Shown here one piece after another: positions 48,301 to 61,300 of a stretch of 64,000 nt of DNA (positions within the stretch are counted from its first letter, which is position 1; every line of letters begins with the position of its first letter). Both the position numbers and the translations under genes were made by a program. The DNA is from Camarhynchus parvulus (Eukaryota; Chordata; Aves; Passeriformes; Thraupidae), in assembly GCF_901933205.1 (NCBI RefSeq), contig NC_044573.1, forward strand, positions 34,320,993-34,384,992. Direction: 5' to 3'. The notes beneath the pieces were generated by a model. It did no database searches. It worked only from the letters and a program-made list of their open reading frames with translations, and had not been told where the DNA came from.

Positions 48301-51300
48301 GACCAGATTTCATGATCTAGGTGTATTTCTGTTCTTTATGTCAATCAGAAAAATCAGTCCTTTATTACTTAGTGAAGAACCTCAAGATTTCATATCTTAT
48401 ATGTCTGCTATTTAGCTCATAAATTAAAATTATTTGCAAAGTACATTTTTTTTAAAAACATAACTAAGACCTTATTGCAGATCATATCAACAGAACAACA
48501 TGATCATTTCCTTTTTTAACTGAAATTTATTAATATCAGGAGGGTTCTGTTAATTATTTAATGTGACTTCTTATATCACACATCTACAGGACTCCCCTAA
48601 ATAAATTTCTGTATCAACACCAATAGTGCAGCTAAGCCAGAATAGAAACCGATCATGGTTTCAAATTTTCTCTTCAGACAAAACCCACTGCAGACCACAG
48701 AAAGTTTTTCCAGTGGTCAGTTCCCTTCTCTGAGGTAAATCACTTCAAGGCTAGATTTTTCTAATTCCAGGCAATGGACTTGCTAGTCTTTTCCAGAGAA
48801 ATTATGGATGCCTTTGTACCATTTTTCTATTCTTTAGTAAGTCAAGGCTTTGAACTGTAGTCCCTCATTTTCAGCATATTTTCCAGTCCTTTAAACTCAA
48901 CCAGAGTTACTATCAAACCCTTCTTTCTAAAGAAAACCAAATAAACAATAATGATTAAAAAAAAAAGAAATCAGAAAGGAGACCAAAATCCTTTTCCACA
49001 GGGCAGGATGAGCAGTGATGCAACCCGGTGGCAGGCTGCTGGACCCAGCTGTGGCACTTAGGAGCAGCTGTGCAGTGCCTCCCTCTCTCCTCCAGCAGAG
49101 GCACAAAGGCCCAGACTTCCCTTGCCAAGGGGCTACAGTCTGTGTAGCACTTTCCCTTTTCCCTCACAGTAAATCTTCACCTGAATAATGCAAGCTCTCT
49201 GCTTTTATTCATATTCTCCTCATTATAGTCCAATGATCGTTTTAGCACTTTGGCCGTGGCGCGCTGCAGGAACTCCACGTGTATCTGATTATGCATTATA
49301 AAATCAAATCCCTTTCAGACCCTATTTCCCAGCATGGAGTCTTTTCCATCCTACAAGCATGGTTCACACTGTTCCTCACTGCACAGGCTTCCAAAAAAAT
49401 AACTTTTTCAATTTTTTAAAGAAAGATTGTTCTGTCATTCACAAACCTTATTTATCATTTAATCCTGCACTAGTTTTAGTGGTATAAGAAAACTTCATGA
49501 AGAAAATGTCATGTTTTCTTGTCTCATTAAGAAAGATAATGTGTGAGGGAAATGAACTTCATAAGGACCAAATCCTCACCATGATGTCTCCTTATTTGCA
49601 GTTATACTTAAATATACTTATATTTTTAATAAAATTCATAGGTGTTAGTTGATTTTCTATTCCTTTATTTTTTAACAAAATGTCTTCTGGCGTGAGGGAG
49701 AGCATGTCCTTTAAAAACTTTATTGCATCAACAATACTATCCTGATTGAAAAGAACTTATAATCTTGTCAAAAGATGGGATCAAATTAGTCTGACAAAAA
49801 TTATTTTTGTGAAACTAATGTTGATGGACATTAATTGTGTTTAAGCAATCTCATCTTGATAGTCTCTTAATTTCCCGAGTTAGTCCTGTGATCATTTTTA
49901 AATATTGGTACAATTTAAATTTTTCCCAACTTGAAAATTCCCATGTTTCAACCCTGTAATCACCAAAATAAAATGTCTATGAGGGTCTTTTTCTAGTTCT
50001 TTTAAAACTATCAGATTAAAGTTAATAATACATGCAGATTTCAAAATGTCTGTCTAAAACAATCTGCCATGCAACTGGTTAGAATTAAAAGGACTGCATC
50101 ACCATGTTGTATGACTCTACCATCTGGCTTTCCCCAAATGCAGACTCTAAGTGACTGAGATTCTGCTTTTCACGGATTCTTGTCAGTTCTGCTATCATCA
50201 CACAGTCATGTAGCAATAATATTACTGGGATTCCTGGTACAACTGGGAAGTCCTTTCTCTACCTTTCCATTCTAACCAGAGATATTTGTCTTTAACAATT
50301 GGCTTCTACCATCTGCTTCCTAAAATATAAGAGACTTTTTACAATGATTGTTGCAGCTTTTTTTCCATGTTTCACTATGATTTAGTGATGTGTTTCATTT
50401 TACTCTGACCCATAGTTTTCTTTCCTTAAGTCACTGCAACAACATCATTCTGAAATGTGCAATTTGGGCATCTAGTAAAATGTTATTCAACAATGGACAA
50501 TTATCTTTTTCATGTTTCTGTTTACATTTTCTCCAGTTGATTGTCTCAATATTACTTTCAGCTTTATGAATTTGTCCTTTTCAACCCCCTGAGACTATGA
50601 ATTCTTGGCAGAACTCACAATAAAAATGTAATCAAGATAAAATCAGTTTCATCTATTTTTTCAGTTCTGTGATTAACTCTTCACTTCATAAGGTCTTGAA
50701 TAGAGTTCTGCCCCATTAGAAACAATTTTTTTTTATATATAGGAAACCGTTATATATAAAATTTTAAAAACTCAAAGTCTGCCTTAAAATCAGCAACTTA
50801 TGTCACGTCTTTCGAACTGATGCCAACCCATAAAAATATTTGTTCTTGCTACATATTATAGCTTAATGGTTGCACAGCCAATTTTCTTATTCTCTAGTGT
50901 GTTTGTGCATTTCTAGCAGACCAAAGTCAGCAAATTCTCTTGTGCTTTGATCCTACAGAATCCTTCTCGTTTTCTATCCATGGCCTGTAATTTGAACTTG
51001 AGTGAGGCCATTTTAAAACAGAAACTCTCTCACACTGCTGCATTTTTCATTCAATTTTCTCAACATCTTCACAGCCAATAATTCTAACTTTATCAACATG
51101 GGAATCTTCCTATTTGTTTTCAGAACATCTAGCTTTATGCTAATTACTGAGAAATTTCTACTGTGTGTATGGCACATAATAAATTAAATGCTGTATATAT
51201 TAGAATCAAATGAGTGAAAATCAAAATAATCTATGTCATTAAATATTTCTAAATTTCACTGTTATGGTTCTATTTGCCATGGGCAATGTCAGGTAACTTA

Positions 51301-54300
51301 AATGAAGCCAGTGTGAAATTCCAGGAAAAGCAGATATTCCCTATTTTTTCCTCTACGTTTCATTTTCTTACAATCCTTCTACAGGTTATAATGAGTATGA
51401 AGTATGACTGAGTCTAGACAAATGTGTTAAGGCCTTCTATTAGCAAATTTCTTGGTACAGCTGTCATTATTTTTTTAAGTTGCTATGGAGACTTAAAAAT
51501 TTGAGGCATCACTGTTTCGATGATTTTCCATAGCAATGCTGCTTTGGCTCCAGTACATACCCCAAAACAACCATGAATGTCCTCCAAGATAATTTATGTC
51601 CTGTTGAACACATTAAAATATCTACACAATTGCCTAGAATATGGCAGTAGCAATAGGATGTGAAAAAAGACTGACCTACTTGCTAAACCTATTGTTAGGT
51701 AGAATGAATTTCATAATTCAGATTTCAGTAAAATAAAAGTTAAAAATACATAGCTGGGAGAAAATAGGAAAGGCAGAGTATTTTGTTAAATAATATTTTT
51801 ATTTTTTCCCAGTAATTTAGACTTTAAACCTTAAGGCCAGGTCACCCCTGGTAAACTTCTGAGAAGAAGTTTAGATATTAAGCTTTTTCAGGTATATTTT
51901 TTCCTATTTATGCTTAAACAGAAATATCTATTTTCCTTTTTAGCTAATTGCTGCTCTGTGGAATTGTGGAAGAAATAAATTTTAATAATTGCGTAGCTCA
52001 ATGGCAATAGTGTCAAATGACAAAAATCCTAAACTACCTTTATATGGACAAAGCATGTAGCTATTATATGGATGAATGAAGACCTCTCACTGCAGACATG
52101 TAAAATACTCAGAACATGATATGTCTTTCACCAGCTGTGCAGAGATATAAGCAGCCAGAAGTAACTAGTTTTACACCAGTGGAAGTCATAGGAAATACAA
52201 GAAGTCACTCCAGCCTGGAAGTGAGGAAGACCTCGCCTCTCAGAAGTGCTGGGCAGGGCCAAAATACACTGAAAAGTTTACTTCCCACTATTTGTTTTCA
52301 CTCATGCTTCTCAGCCTTTTGTTGCAGCCTCCATCCCTTTGCATGATGAACCCAATACAGCCTTCTAGAGCCAAAAAAGGAGAGTAGTTCAAGAGAGAAC
52401 CAAAAGCAAAGTCAATCAAAGCAATTTTTGCCATTGCAGTAATACTTCAGATCACTGATGAATAATTCAAATAACTGATTCATTAAGAAAAAGGCCGCAG
52501 AAAAATTACTTCTGTTGAGAAAGACATCAAGGTTCTCCCTTAACCATTCAGCCCCATGATTTCCACACTCTTGGTAAGCAGCTGCAGAGGAGATGCCCTC
52601 ACACAGACATGCAGCCCTTGAGTGGGGTTCTAAAGGAGCAAGACCAGCCCTGTTCCCTCTTATTTCTCACCATCACCAACATCCACACACCTGCCTGCCT
52701 GCCTGCAGCTCTCACTTAACTCGAGGCTACAGCTGTGTTTTCTTTTTTAGTAGCTTTTCTTTTTTAATCAGTATTCTGAAGTCTATTAATTAAATAAAAG
52801 TAATAATGACAATAAAGAAAAAGTAACACTAACAAGAAAAGCCTCTTCTGTGTTTCTCTTAATAATTTTATTTCACTGTTTGGAAGGAGAACCAGGAGAC
52901 ACCTTCAGTTTTTTAAATGTTTTCTGGTTTTTATTTTCCTAGCATTTCACATTGAGAGTTAATTTTGTTTGCAGCTGTTTTGCTTGAATTGCTAATAAAT
53001 TTTCCATTAATGTACCCCTTTGTAGGCACATGCAGACCACAGGATACTCATTTAAGAACTTTACAATAAAGTTGCTGCATGGTGTCATATCTTTTTGCTG
53101 AAAAAAAAAAAAGAGCATTTTTCTTCAAACAGCTTGGACTCTCTGCATGCTAGAGATACTGGCTTATGGCAAGCCTGCACTGGGTTGCAAGCCTCTGCCT
53201 GGGTTTTGAACTAGTAACTAACCAACTGAGTGGCCAAACTGGTTCTAGGGACACAGATGTGTAAGTTAATTAAATTCTGTGACAGAGAAGCAGAGCAGCA
53301 CTTTCATTTATAACCATGTGGAAAAGTCTTATCAGTGTATGACATATGGCTTAATTTTTTCAGGAAACAAGCTTACATGGAATACCTCTATTGCAGTGCA
53401 AGACAGCAAAGATGCAAGATTGCAGCACCTGGTGTAAGTGGGCTCCATACAGAGAATGTTCAGGACCAGTACACATTGTCATTTCCTTAGTACACAGGAT
53501 GTTGACAACACAGAGCAGTAAGTCAGTGTGCTTTGATACTACAGATCTTTTTGGTGTGGAGAATGAAAGCAGCCTGTATTTTAAGGTTAAGGGTGGACTT
53601 GCTTCCCCAGTCATCTTAGTTGTTTATACATGGACATCAAAATGACCAAACTGTGTCAGACCACACATTAATCTATCTACTAGCCTAAAATGGTCTCTTT
53701 AAAATCATCAAATCACCCTCTAAAGCTGTGATAATATGGCAAAATTTAGTAATATTTTATTTTGAATAAACATAGTCTGTGATACATGACAATAATAGCA
53801 CAGTTTAAGTCTGAAGCGTCTATCCATTCAAACACTATTAAGAATTGAAGAGTGGGCTTTTGCTATTTCTTCAGCCTCTCAGAAGAAAAGAAAAATCAAC
53901 ATAGTTACAATATGTAAAATGGTAATTGTAAGAATTGAAAATAGTTCTACATTTCTGATTAATTTCTTCCTAGCCCAGGATTATAAAAGCCTTGTACTTA
54001 AAAAGTAGATTGCATTTGCAGCTGAGAAAAAGTGTTCTTGTCAGCACGAAAATCTCTTAGGAGAAATATCCCAGAAATGGACATATGAACACTTATTTCA
54101 GTCCAGCAGCTAAAACTTGTACTTTGCAAGGAAATTTTTAATAACTGGTGTGACTCTGAATTCACACAAGCAAGTCAGAGGCAGCTGGGAAAAACACTCT
54201 GCTACAGAACTGATCTGAGGCTATGAACTGTCACAGACTAATTGCACCCATGTGATTGATCCCTATAGGCACAGATGGACTCTCCCCTCCCAGACACTGA

Positions 54301-55275
54301 TATGTGTCCCTAAAGGAAACAGGCATAAATTGAATGAGATTAATCAGCCTGTGTCACAGAAAGCTCAATGAGACTTCCATGCAAAGGGAAATGTGCCTTT
54401 AATCCATCTGAGCCAAGTATGATTAGGAAGCATGAAGAAACGGCTAAAACTCTGGGGTAACGGTATTTGAGTGAAGGTATCACTCTGCTTTCACACCCTG
54501 ACTTTTGACTATTTAACTGTGTAATTTTCTGTTTGCATAGTACGTTGCAGGAGAACATGTACTGACACTGGCTATATCAGCAAGGAATATAGCTAGGACC
54601 AGCAAACAAAAAAATTGTAACTAGCTGCTATGGTTCATTTTGAGTCCATCTACAGAATATGTGGGACCAGATTTCATTACAGTTATCTCAGGAGACACCT
54701 GAGGGCCCCCAGGCTTGGAAATGATGTTTGAGCTCTGCTCAGGATAAGGGTACCTGTGGGCATTCTGCCTTCTCCCAGCTGACCTCCACCAGGAACAAAG
54801 CCCACTGCTGACTGACAGCCAAAATGAGATATCACAACAAATTGTGCAGATCCTCAATCCTAGACTTTCCTAAAGGAAAAAAAAAAAAAAAAAAGAACAA
54901 GATTAACATGAAATTACTAAAACTCCACTGAGATGAACAGAATAGTTCCAAGCTCAATAAAATTGTTCAGAAAGCGGCTTGGGATTTTTTGCCATGTGAC
55001 ATCTTCATATTAAAAGAATGACATCCTCATTTATGTCAATCTTTTCTTCCATTTTGATTTTTCATACAGAAAATCACTTACAGAAAAATCAGTATAAATG
55101 GAAAAAAAAAAAGGGTTGCCAAAACTCACCTAGGCTTCTTTTTCAAAACAGGTTTGATATTATTTTTAACTAAACCAGGATAATCTTTTACAATATCTAC
55201 AATATCTGTCAAAAGAAACTGTAACTGAATTCTCCTCTATTTCCGAATCTGTACAGAAGAACTAAATTTGTTCTG
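48301..55275. other. Long unique AT-rich non-coding stretch
   Basis: No gene, RNA gene or recognised transposon is visible in 7 kb. Between about 49.2 and 52.1 kb there is no frame above 60 codons. Details seen: a small CpG/E-box cluster at 49238-49281, an AT-only inverted repeat at 50731-50761, a short (CCTG)n run at about 52690-52707, and a run of about 19 A at 54876-54894. Confidence 0.5.
50731..50761. repeat. AT-only inverted repeat (11-bp arms)
   Basis: ttttatatata at 50731-50741 pairs with 50751-50761 around a 9-nt loop. Because the arms contain only A and T, the information content is low. Confidence 0.8.
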
Positions 55276-55299
55276 TAATGGTTAGACTTCTAACCATTA
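55276..55299. repeat. Perfect inverted repeat (10-bp arms, 4-nt loop)
   Basis: taatggttag at 55276-55285 is the exact reverse complement of 55290-55299 around actt. A short direct repeat (agattct twice, about 55298-55312) follows directly. It could be a relic of a small inverted-repeat transposon or chance. Confidence 0.85.
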
Positions 55300-57338
55300 G
55301 ATTCTAGATTCTAAATTTTATATTTTCTTCACAGGCAAAAAAGATGTTGAAATACAGACTTCTTTAAACTAAAAGGTGTTGGAAAATGCAGATAGTATCT
55401 AATGACATGCCGAATGACATCCAGATAGACAATTCTAAGGACAGGGGTAAGATCCTTTTACTCTGTATTTCAGGTCCAGCTAGCCCTTCATACTGGACCT
55501 GACACAGGGGATCCTGAATTTGGTGAGTATTTCAGCTCCCTGTGGTGATGCCATGCACTTTGCAGCATTTATTCTTGAGGAGCAAATGGGGAGCCAGAGG
55601 CTGCATCTTTTGCAGAGTGAGGGGTGAAACCAATCCATCCATTTGTCCCTTGAACCCGGCAGCCACAGCACCTCAGGACAAGCTCTGTCAAATGTGGCTG
55701 CGAAGTAATTCCTGAAGCTGTAACTCAATGTTAGTTCTTTTTCTCAAGTAGATGATCCTTAGACTATAAAAACCTATGGTTTCTGCCAGCTAACGTAGGA
55801 AATCCTTTCCTTTAAGTCAGTGGTGTCTGTTCAGTGAAATTGAAAGTCTGGATCCAAACACAGCTAATGACTCACTTGGGAAGCTGCTACAGCCGCACAT
55901 AGCAGCACTTGCAATACCAGCCACCTTCTTTCTTTTTGGGAAAAAATCCCAACATTTCATGCAAAAAAGAAAGCAGATTCTCCTTCATTTATGTTACTGA
56001 GTTCTATATTCACTGTTGTCTTTTTTCCTGCATAGTGAACTTTATTACTTTAAACTCTGAAGGTGAAAGAGTAAGAAGTCATCCCCACACTTGTGCTCTG
56101 AATACATATGAGATTAAGTGCAAATATAATTCTTACAGTGGATGTGCATTTGGTTTGTGTTAATTATACCTCTCTACATCTGCCACCCAGTTAGCTCCCA
56201 ATATAGCCACACAGCTCCAGCAGCTATACACAACCGAAAGGAGAAAATAAATCATCGCTCTAATGAGAGTTCAAACCTCCATTAAAGAATTTGTTGGAAA
56301 AAAACATGAAAATAATTCAATCTGGAACAACTCTGGAATAAAAGAGAATATTTCAGTATGTATTGAAACATGACCTAAAAATGCCAGTAAAGCCCTCTTC
56401 TTTTTTCTATTATTTGAACTGTGAGAAGTCTCTGTACTCTCCAGAGTAAAAGTATGTTTTCACTTATGGCAAAATCACAGCATGTGGATTTTTCATTGTG
56501 CTATATTTTATCTTACTGAACCTCAGATTTTTAAATTGTCTGCTTCATTTATAAAACATCAGAATCTACTAAAAAAGTGTTCAAAATATCAACAATTTTC
56601 CTTTAAGTATGTGACCTCAAGAGCACTAAGTAATCAATGTCAATCTTTCTGACCAACATCTTATCACTTGAGAGAGTGTGTGTGTTCTAAGATATTAGTA
56701 CAGGCTGTTTCTAATCAGCTTGGCTTGAGGATAATATAGAGATGGAGGAAAAGGGAGGAGTTTTCTGTGTATAAAAGACAAAAACTGATAATATGCATCA
56801 TAAATCCACATTTTTCTGCATTTGTGAGCTATCGGCTAGTTCTGAGATTCTGAGTTTACACTGATTGCAAATAAGCACACAACTGCAGAAGCTCCAGCTT
56901 TCCAATTGCTGTTGTAAGGAAGTCAATTGTCCTACATATGTAGGGCAGCACTGGATGGGAGTGAGATATTTGCATCCCCACTTGTGACTTTCTGAACATT
57001 GCATGATGAATGACAGTTCAGGGAATCACTCACAGCTTTTTGCTAGCTTACTTTTGCAAAGAGAAGGCGTGTTTGACACTGTTATGTTATCTCTGCAACA
57101 TAGCTGCAAAGCAATTCCAAGAAGCAAGATAAATTAACTTTTAAGAGATAGTACATTCTTCTGTGTGATACACAGAAGACAAGTCACATTTCAGCTTTAA
57201 ATTAGCTTATGAAACCCATCTTTTAGTTATGATAGGTAAGATTTTTAACTGCAGAAACACAACAAATTAGGAGGAGACTACAATCACTTCTTAAGGGTTT
57301 AAAAAATTGCAAGTATGAGTTTGGCTTTTGGTTGCTTT
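55300..57338. other. Unique non-coding sequence
   Basis: No gene or repeat family is recognised. Confidence 0.5.
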
Positions 57339-57357
57339 GTCACATGTGTCACATGTG
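57339..57357. repeat. Tandem palindromic E-boxes (CACATGTG x2)
   Basis: The 8-bp palindrome CACATGTG occurs at 57341-57348 and 57350-57357, a 9-bp period. A degenerate third unit (gcgatgtgtcat) follows. CACATGTG is a recognised type of basic helix-loop-helix site (CANNTG). Whether it is bound is unknown. Confidence 0.8.
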
Positions 57358-58142
57358 CGATGTGTCATTTCTGGTCATGCAAAGTAGGTGTGAAATACTG
57401 CAACCTAACCCTGAACTCAAGGAAAGAAACCATTAGACAAAGTATAATGTGGCTTTGCAGTAAACCAAATAATCACATCAAAAATTATCACAGGGTTCAT
57501 TCTTGCTAAAATAAGTGCTATTGGCTCAACCGTAATTTCAAATTACTGATATGGCATAAACTTGATAACACTGAAAAAATCCCCCAGTGTTCTGTACAGG
57601 ATATCCAATTGATTTTGTGTTTTCCGTCATTTGTTTAAACAGAGTGGCTTACTTTTGCCCAGATAAGCAGCAGTTTCAGGTGTACAAACAGCAATACAAC
57701 TGAAAGGAGCCTTATTCACAAAGGGATAGCAGCCAGTACGTATTGGACTAGGTCAATATATCCTTTCCAAGTTACCTTCTTATTCAAAAGAGTTTTGGTT
57801 ACATCCTGAGATTATCACAAAGGAAAGAAGGATAGATTCCAAAGTCTTTCAGAACCTGAGTTTAAGGAACATAATCAACACATACATTGTTTGATGTTCA
57901 TACAATAAAAACTTGGAGTGCATGACAGAAACTCACTCTCCAAAAAATCAACAAGAGGTCTTCAACTATAATGCCAAGAATGTGAAATTCATGCTTTGCT
58001 TATGTGTAGTTACAGCGAGTGTTTTAGCGAACAAAAGCAACTGCCCGGAAGCCAGCTGTGTGCATGTTTTTATCCCTAAAACAGCTGCTTCATTTGACTA
58101 TGCCACTAAGAGAGAAAGAGTCTCCTCCTCCTCTCCCACTGG
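57358..58142. other. Unique non-coding sequence
   Basis: No gene or repeat family is recognised. The frame at 57913-58158 starts at a TTG codon and has no recognised domain. Confidence 0.5.
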
Positions 58143-58340
58143 CCACTATATTAAGTAGTTCGCTGTAATTGCTGCCCAGCACTTGGCAGTGGCAGGCATG
58201 GTAACAGCATTAATAAAAGTAGGAGCTGTTTTCACAGTTGCACGTCTCGCAGTCTCTCTCCTGTGTGAAAGCACATTCGGTGCAGACAAATGGGATATCT
58301 ACAGCACGGACGACTGCGCGCTGTGACAGAACAAACGCGC
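58143..58340. promoter_or_regulatory. Small CpG cluster, candidate regulatory element
   Basis: Nine CpG dinucleotides lie within 97 bp (58243-58339), including gactgcgcgc and aacgcgctc, in surroundings where CpG is rare. A TATA-like ctatattaag lies upstream at about 58146-58155. Retained CpGs suggest low germline methylation or selection. The patch is too short to call a CpG island and no adjacent exon is evident. Confidence 0.3.
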
Positions 58341-61300
58341 TCAGCAAAGGGGGTGTCCATGTGAGCACAGACTGTATAGAAGTTAAGTAATTAGGCAGTT
58401 AGAAAATATGCAAGTATGAGGATTGCTGAAATCACTACTTATGTATTTCATGTTTCAGAGCTCAGTGTTGCACTAATAAAAAATAATAACTTTGAGGGAC
58501 TGTTTTAATTTAAACACACATGCCTTAGTGCATGACAAATAATGTGTCTGTATGCATGTTTAGATAGATTTTTCCTTACACCTTCATCTGTAGGGAAGGA
58601 ATGAGTCAGAGTAACCAGCATATAGCTCTATCTGTACCTGTCTATTCCCAAAATATCACAACAAATATTTCAGGATCTTTTCAACTGACAGAAGTAAAGG
58701 TCAGGGTCATAGCAAAGGGCAGTTTGTGGAGGAGGAGATTAGCATTTCTCCAAGTGATTTCTTCTTCCATCTACTTTTTTATATCCTCTATAAACAGTCC
58801 TCTAATTTCAAACACATTTTTTTGAATTCTGCAGAGAAGTCAGTTCTGAAAAGGTATCATCAAAAAAACCCTGTTTTTCTTGGCTCATTCATCATCTATC
58901 CGGTCTTTTCTAGTATAGATATGGGTGGGAGAAAGCATATGTGAGTGTTTGTATATTCTGTATATAAACAAATATCGGTGTAGCCTCAATTTAGCATTCT
59001 GTACTCATATACTACTTATGCAAAGGTATTGATTGGAGAGCTTTGTTACTAGGATCTTTTTAGCTTCTTTTTCATTGAAAAAAATTATTTAATAGATTGA
59101 TTAGATTAGCATTTTTCTATTTTATCTGACTAGTAGGCTAATGTCAAAAGAAAGTTCCAGGTGCTCAGCACCTTTACAAAACAGATCTTTATTTTGCATA
59201 TCCAAACACAGGGCAGTTCTCCAGCATCCCACACACACAGTGGATTCTCCTCTTTTAAGTATCTTTAAACTGTGTGCTACGTCATTTCTAAATTCATACA
59301 GACTGCATCCCCTTTTCATTTATTTTTAAAGATTGCCTTTAGATCAGAGCATGGTAAACGGCTCTGTGGAAGGGTGACCCCTCCACTGCCACCCTCTGCC
59401 TTATCACTATCCAGCAATAACCAGCTGTTTCCAAAATAAAATTAAATGCAGTGCTTCCTAAAAGCTGTGACATAGAGTGCTGATTTCATTTGTGTTTTGG
59501 CAAGCAGTTTTCCAGGTTTCAGAGAAAATTCCTCAGTAAAGAGTTTTCTTTCTCTCTCTCAATGTGTGGCCAAAAAGCATTAAAGAATTTGATTCTTAAT
59601 AGCCTTTCAGTTCAGGTCTTCACCTACCATTTTGCAAAATGAAGACAGACAAGGAAAACAGAACCAGTAATCTGACAGCAACTCATAGGCTTCTCAGACA
59701 GGTATAATTTATTCCCATTCAAGCTGCTGCCACCAGCTGCATTCAGCCCCATCCTTGCCCGGCTTCATGCATGTAGGCACAGCTGCTGACAGACACTGAA
59801 TAAGAGACTGGAGGAGCCGGGGATGCTGAAGAAGGGAAGACTCCAGAAGCACCAGCCCTGGCCCAGCACTGGCCATCAGCACTCCAGAAGCAGTCATAAT
59901 CCATCCACCCTGCTGGCACACCTAATGGTGGTGGCTGCTCCCCAAACTCCTCACTGACAGCACCTGTGCCTTTTCCTTGCCCCAGGAATGTGGACTACGC
60001 CCTGCCTACTCATGTTTCTGAGGGTTCTTGGGGAATATTTCATTCAGGCCTCCCTCAGTTTTTAGCCCTGTACTGTCTTCAACAACTGATGAGTGCTAAG
60101 CCCACGGAAAGCTCCAAACAGAGCAGTTAAGGCACAGCCCAAAGATGTAAGATTTTTCTCTACAGCTTGGACTGCACATGGGACAAAGTGCATCAACATG
60201 CTGAAAAACCTAGGCTAGAGGAAAAAGGAACAGACTATATCAGCTTAATTTTAAGACATGCAGAGTAGCTTGGAAATTTGCTCCTGATTTCAGGCAAACA
60301 GGTAAGAATTCAGGACTTTCTCTCCCCATGTGGTTTTTGGAGAGAACAAGGAGGGCAACTATAAAGAGGTAGAAGTCAGTTCTGGAAATGAGTTTCTGCG
60401 TTGTTTGGCCGACTTTCAAAGGATCTGATCATTTTAATACTGTATGTATTAAACTGTTCTGTTAATGATGTGTTAAGGCAGTCATGGATTTACTAGAGGT
60501 TCTACGCAGATCAAGGTTACATCTTCCCCACTGGGCACACCAAATCTTGGACAGACATCATTTAGCTATCATTTCAATCAAGGAAAACATAGTAAGTCCT
60601 TTCTAAAGCTGAATGAATTATTAACATCAATTGTCCTTTTGTTGCACATAATTTCTGCTAGAAGGATGACTCCAGGAGTGTTTTACTGCAAATTTTTCAT
60701 AGCTTTTTCATCTCTGGTTGCCTTGGTGCATGGCCCTATACTTATACTATTCTCTACGGCCTGGAGAAACAGCCAAAGGCATTTTGAATCATTTCACATT
60801 CAGAAGGAGTGGCCTTTGTGGATGTAGTTTTAGCCCACTGGAAAAATAAAGGCTGAAACCTACCTGTTAGCCACAAATTTTGCTGTTCCATTGAAAGAGG
60901 ATAGGTTTGAGCTTTTGAGCTGCAACATCACCATTAATAATTTACTGAAGACAGCAATCCTGTATCACCCATCAAACAATTTAGGCAAAAAAAAAACCCA
61001 GTAAATTTTCTGCAGAGGTAAAAGGACACATCACAGGCTATCAGTGGTCTCCTCCAGATGTTGTTAGAGAGTCACATGGATACACAGAATAAAAAGGCAA
61101 AATGGATTCCACTTTTTGGTCAAGTTCTTAAGAACAAGATCGTTAGTTTAATTCTATGCTCAACCATGAAATCTGCCTATGCTAGCTATTAGATTAGCAG
61201 GATCTTTTACTATTTACCTTGAAATATTAAGAAACGCATTCCTAGTACCAGAAAAATCCTTTATAGAGAGCAGGACACCAGCACATATGGAAAGGCAGGT

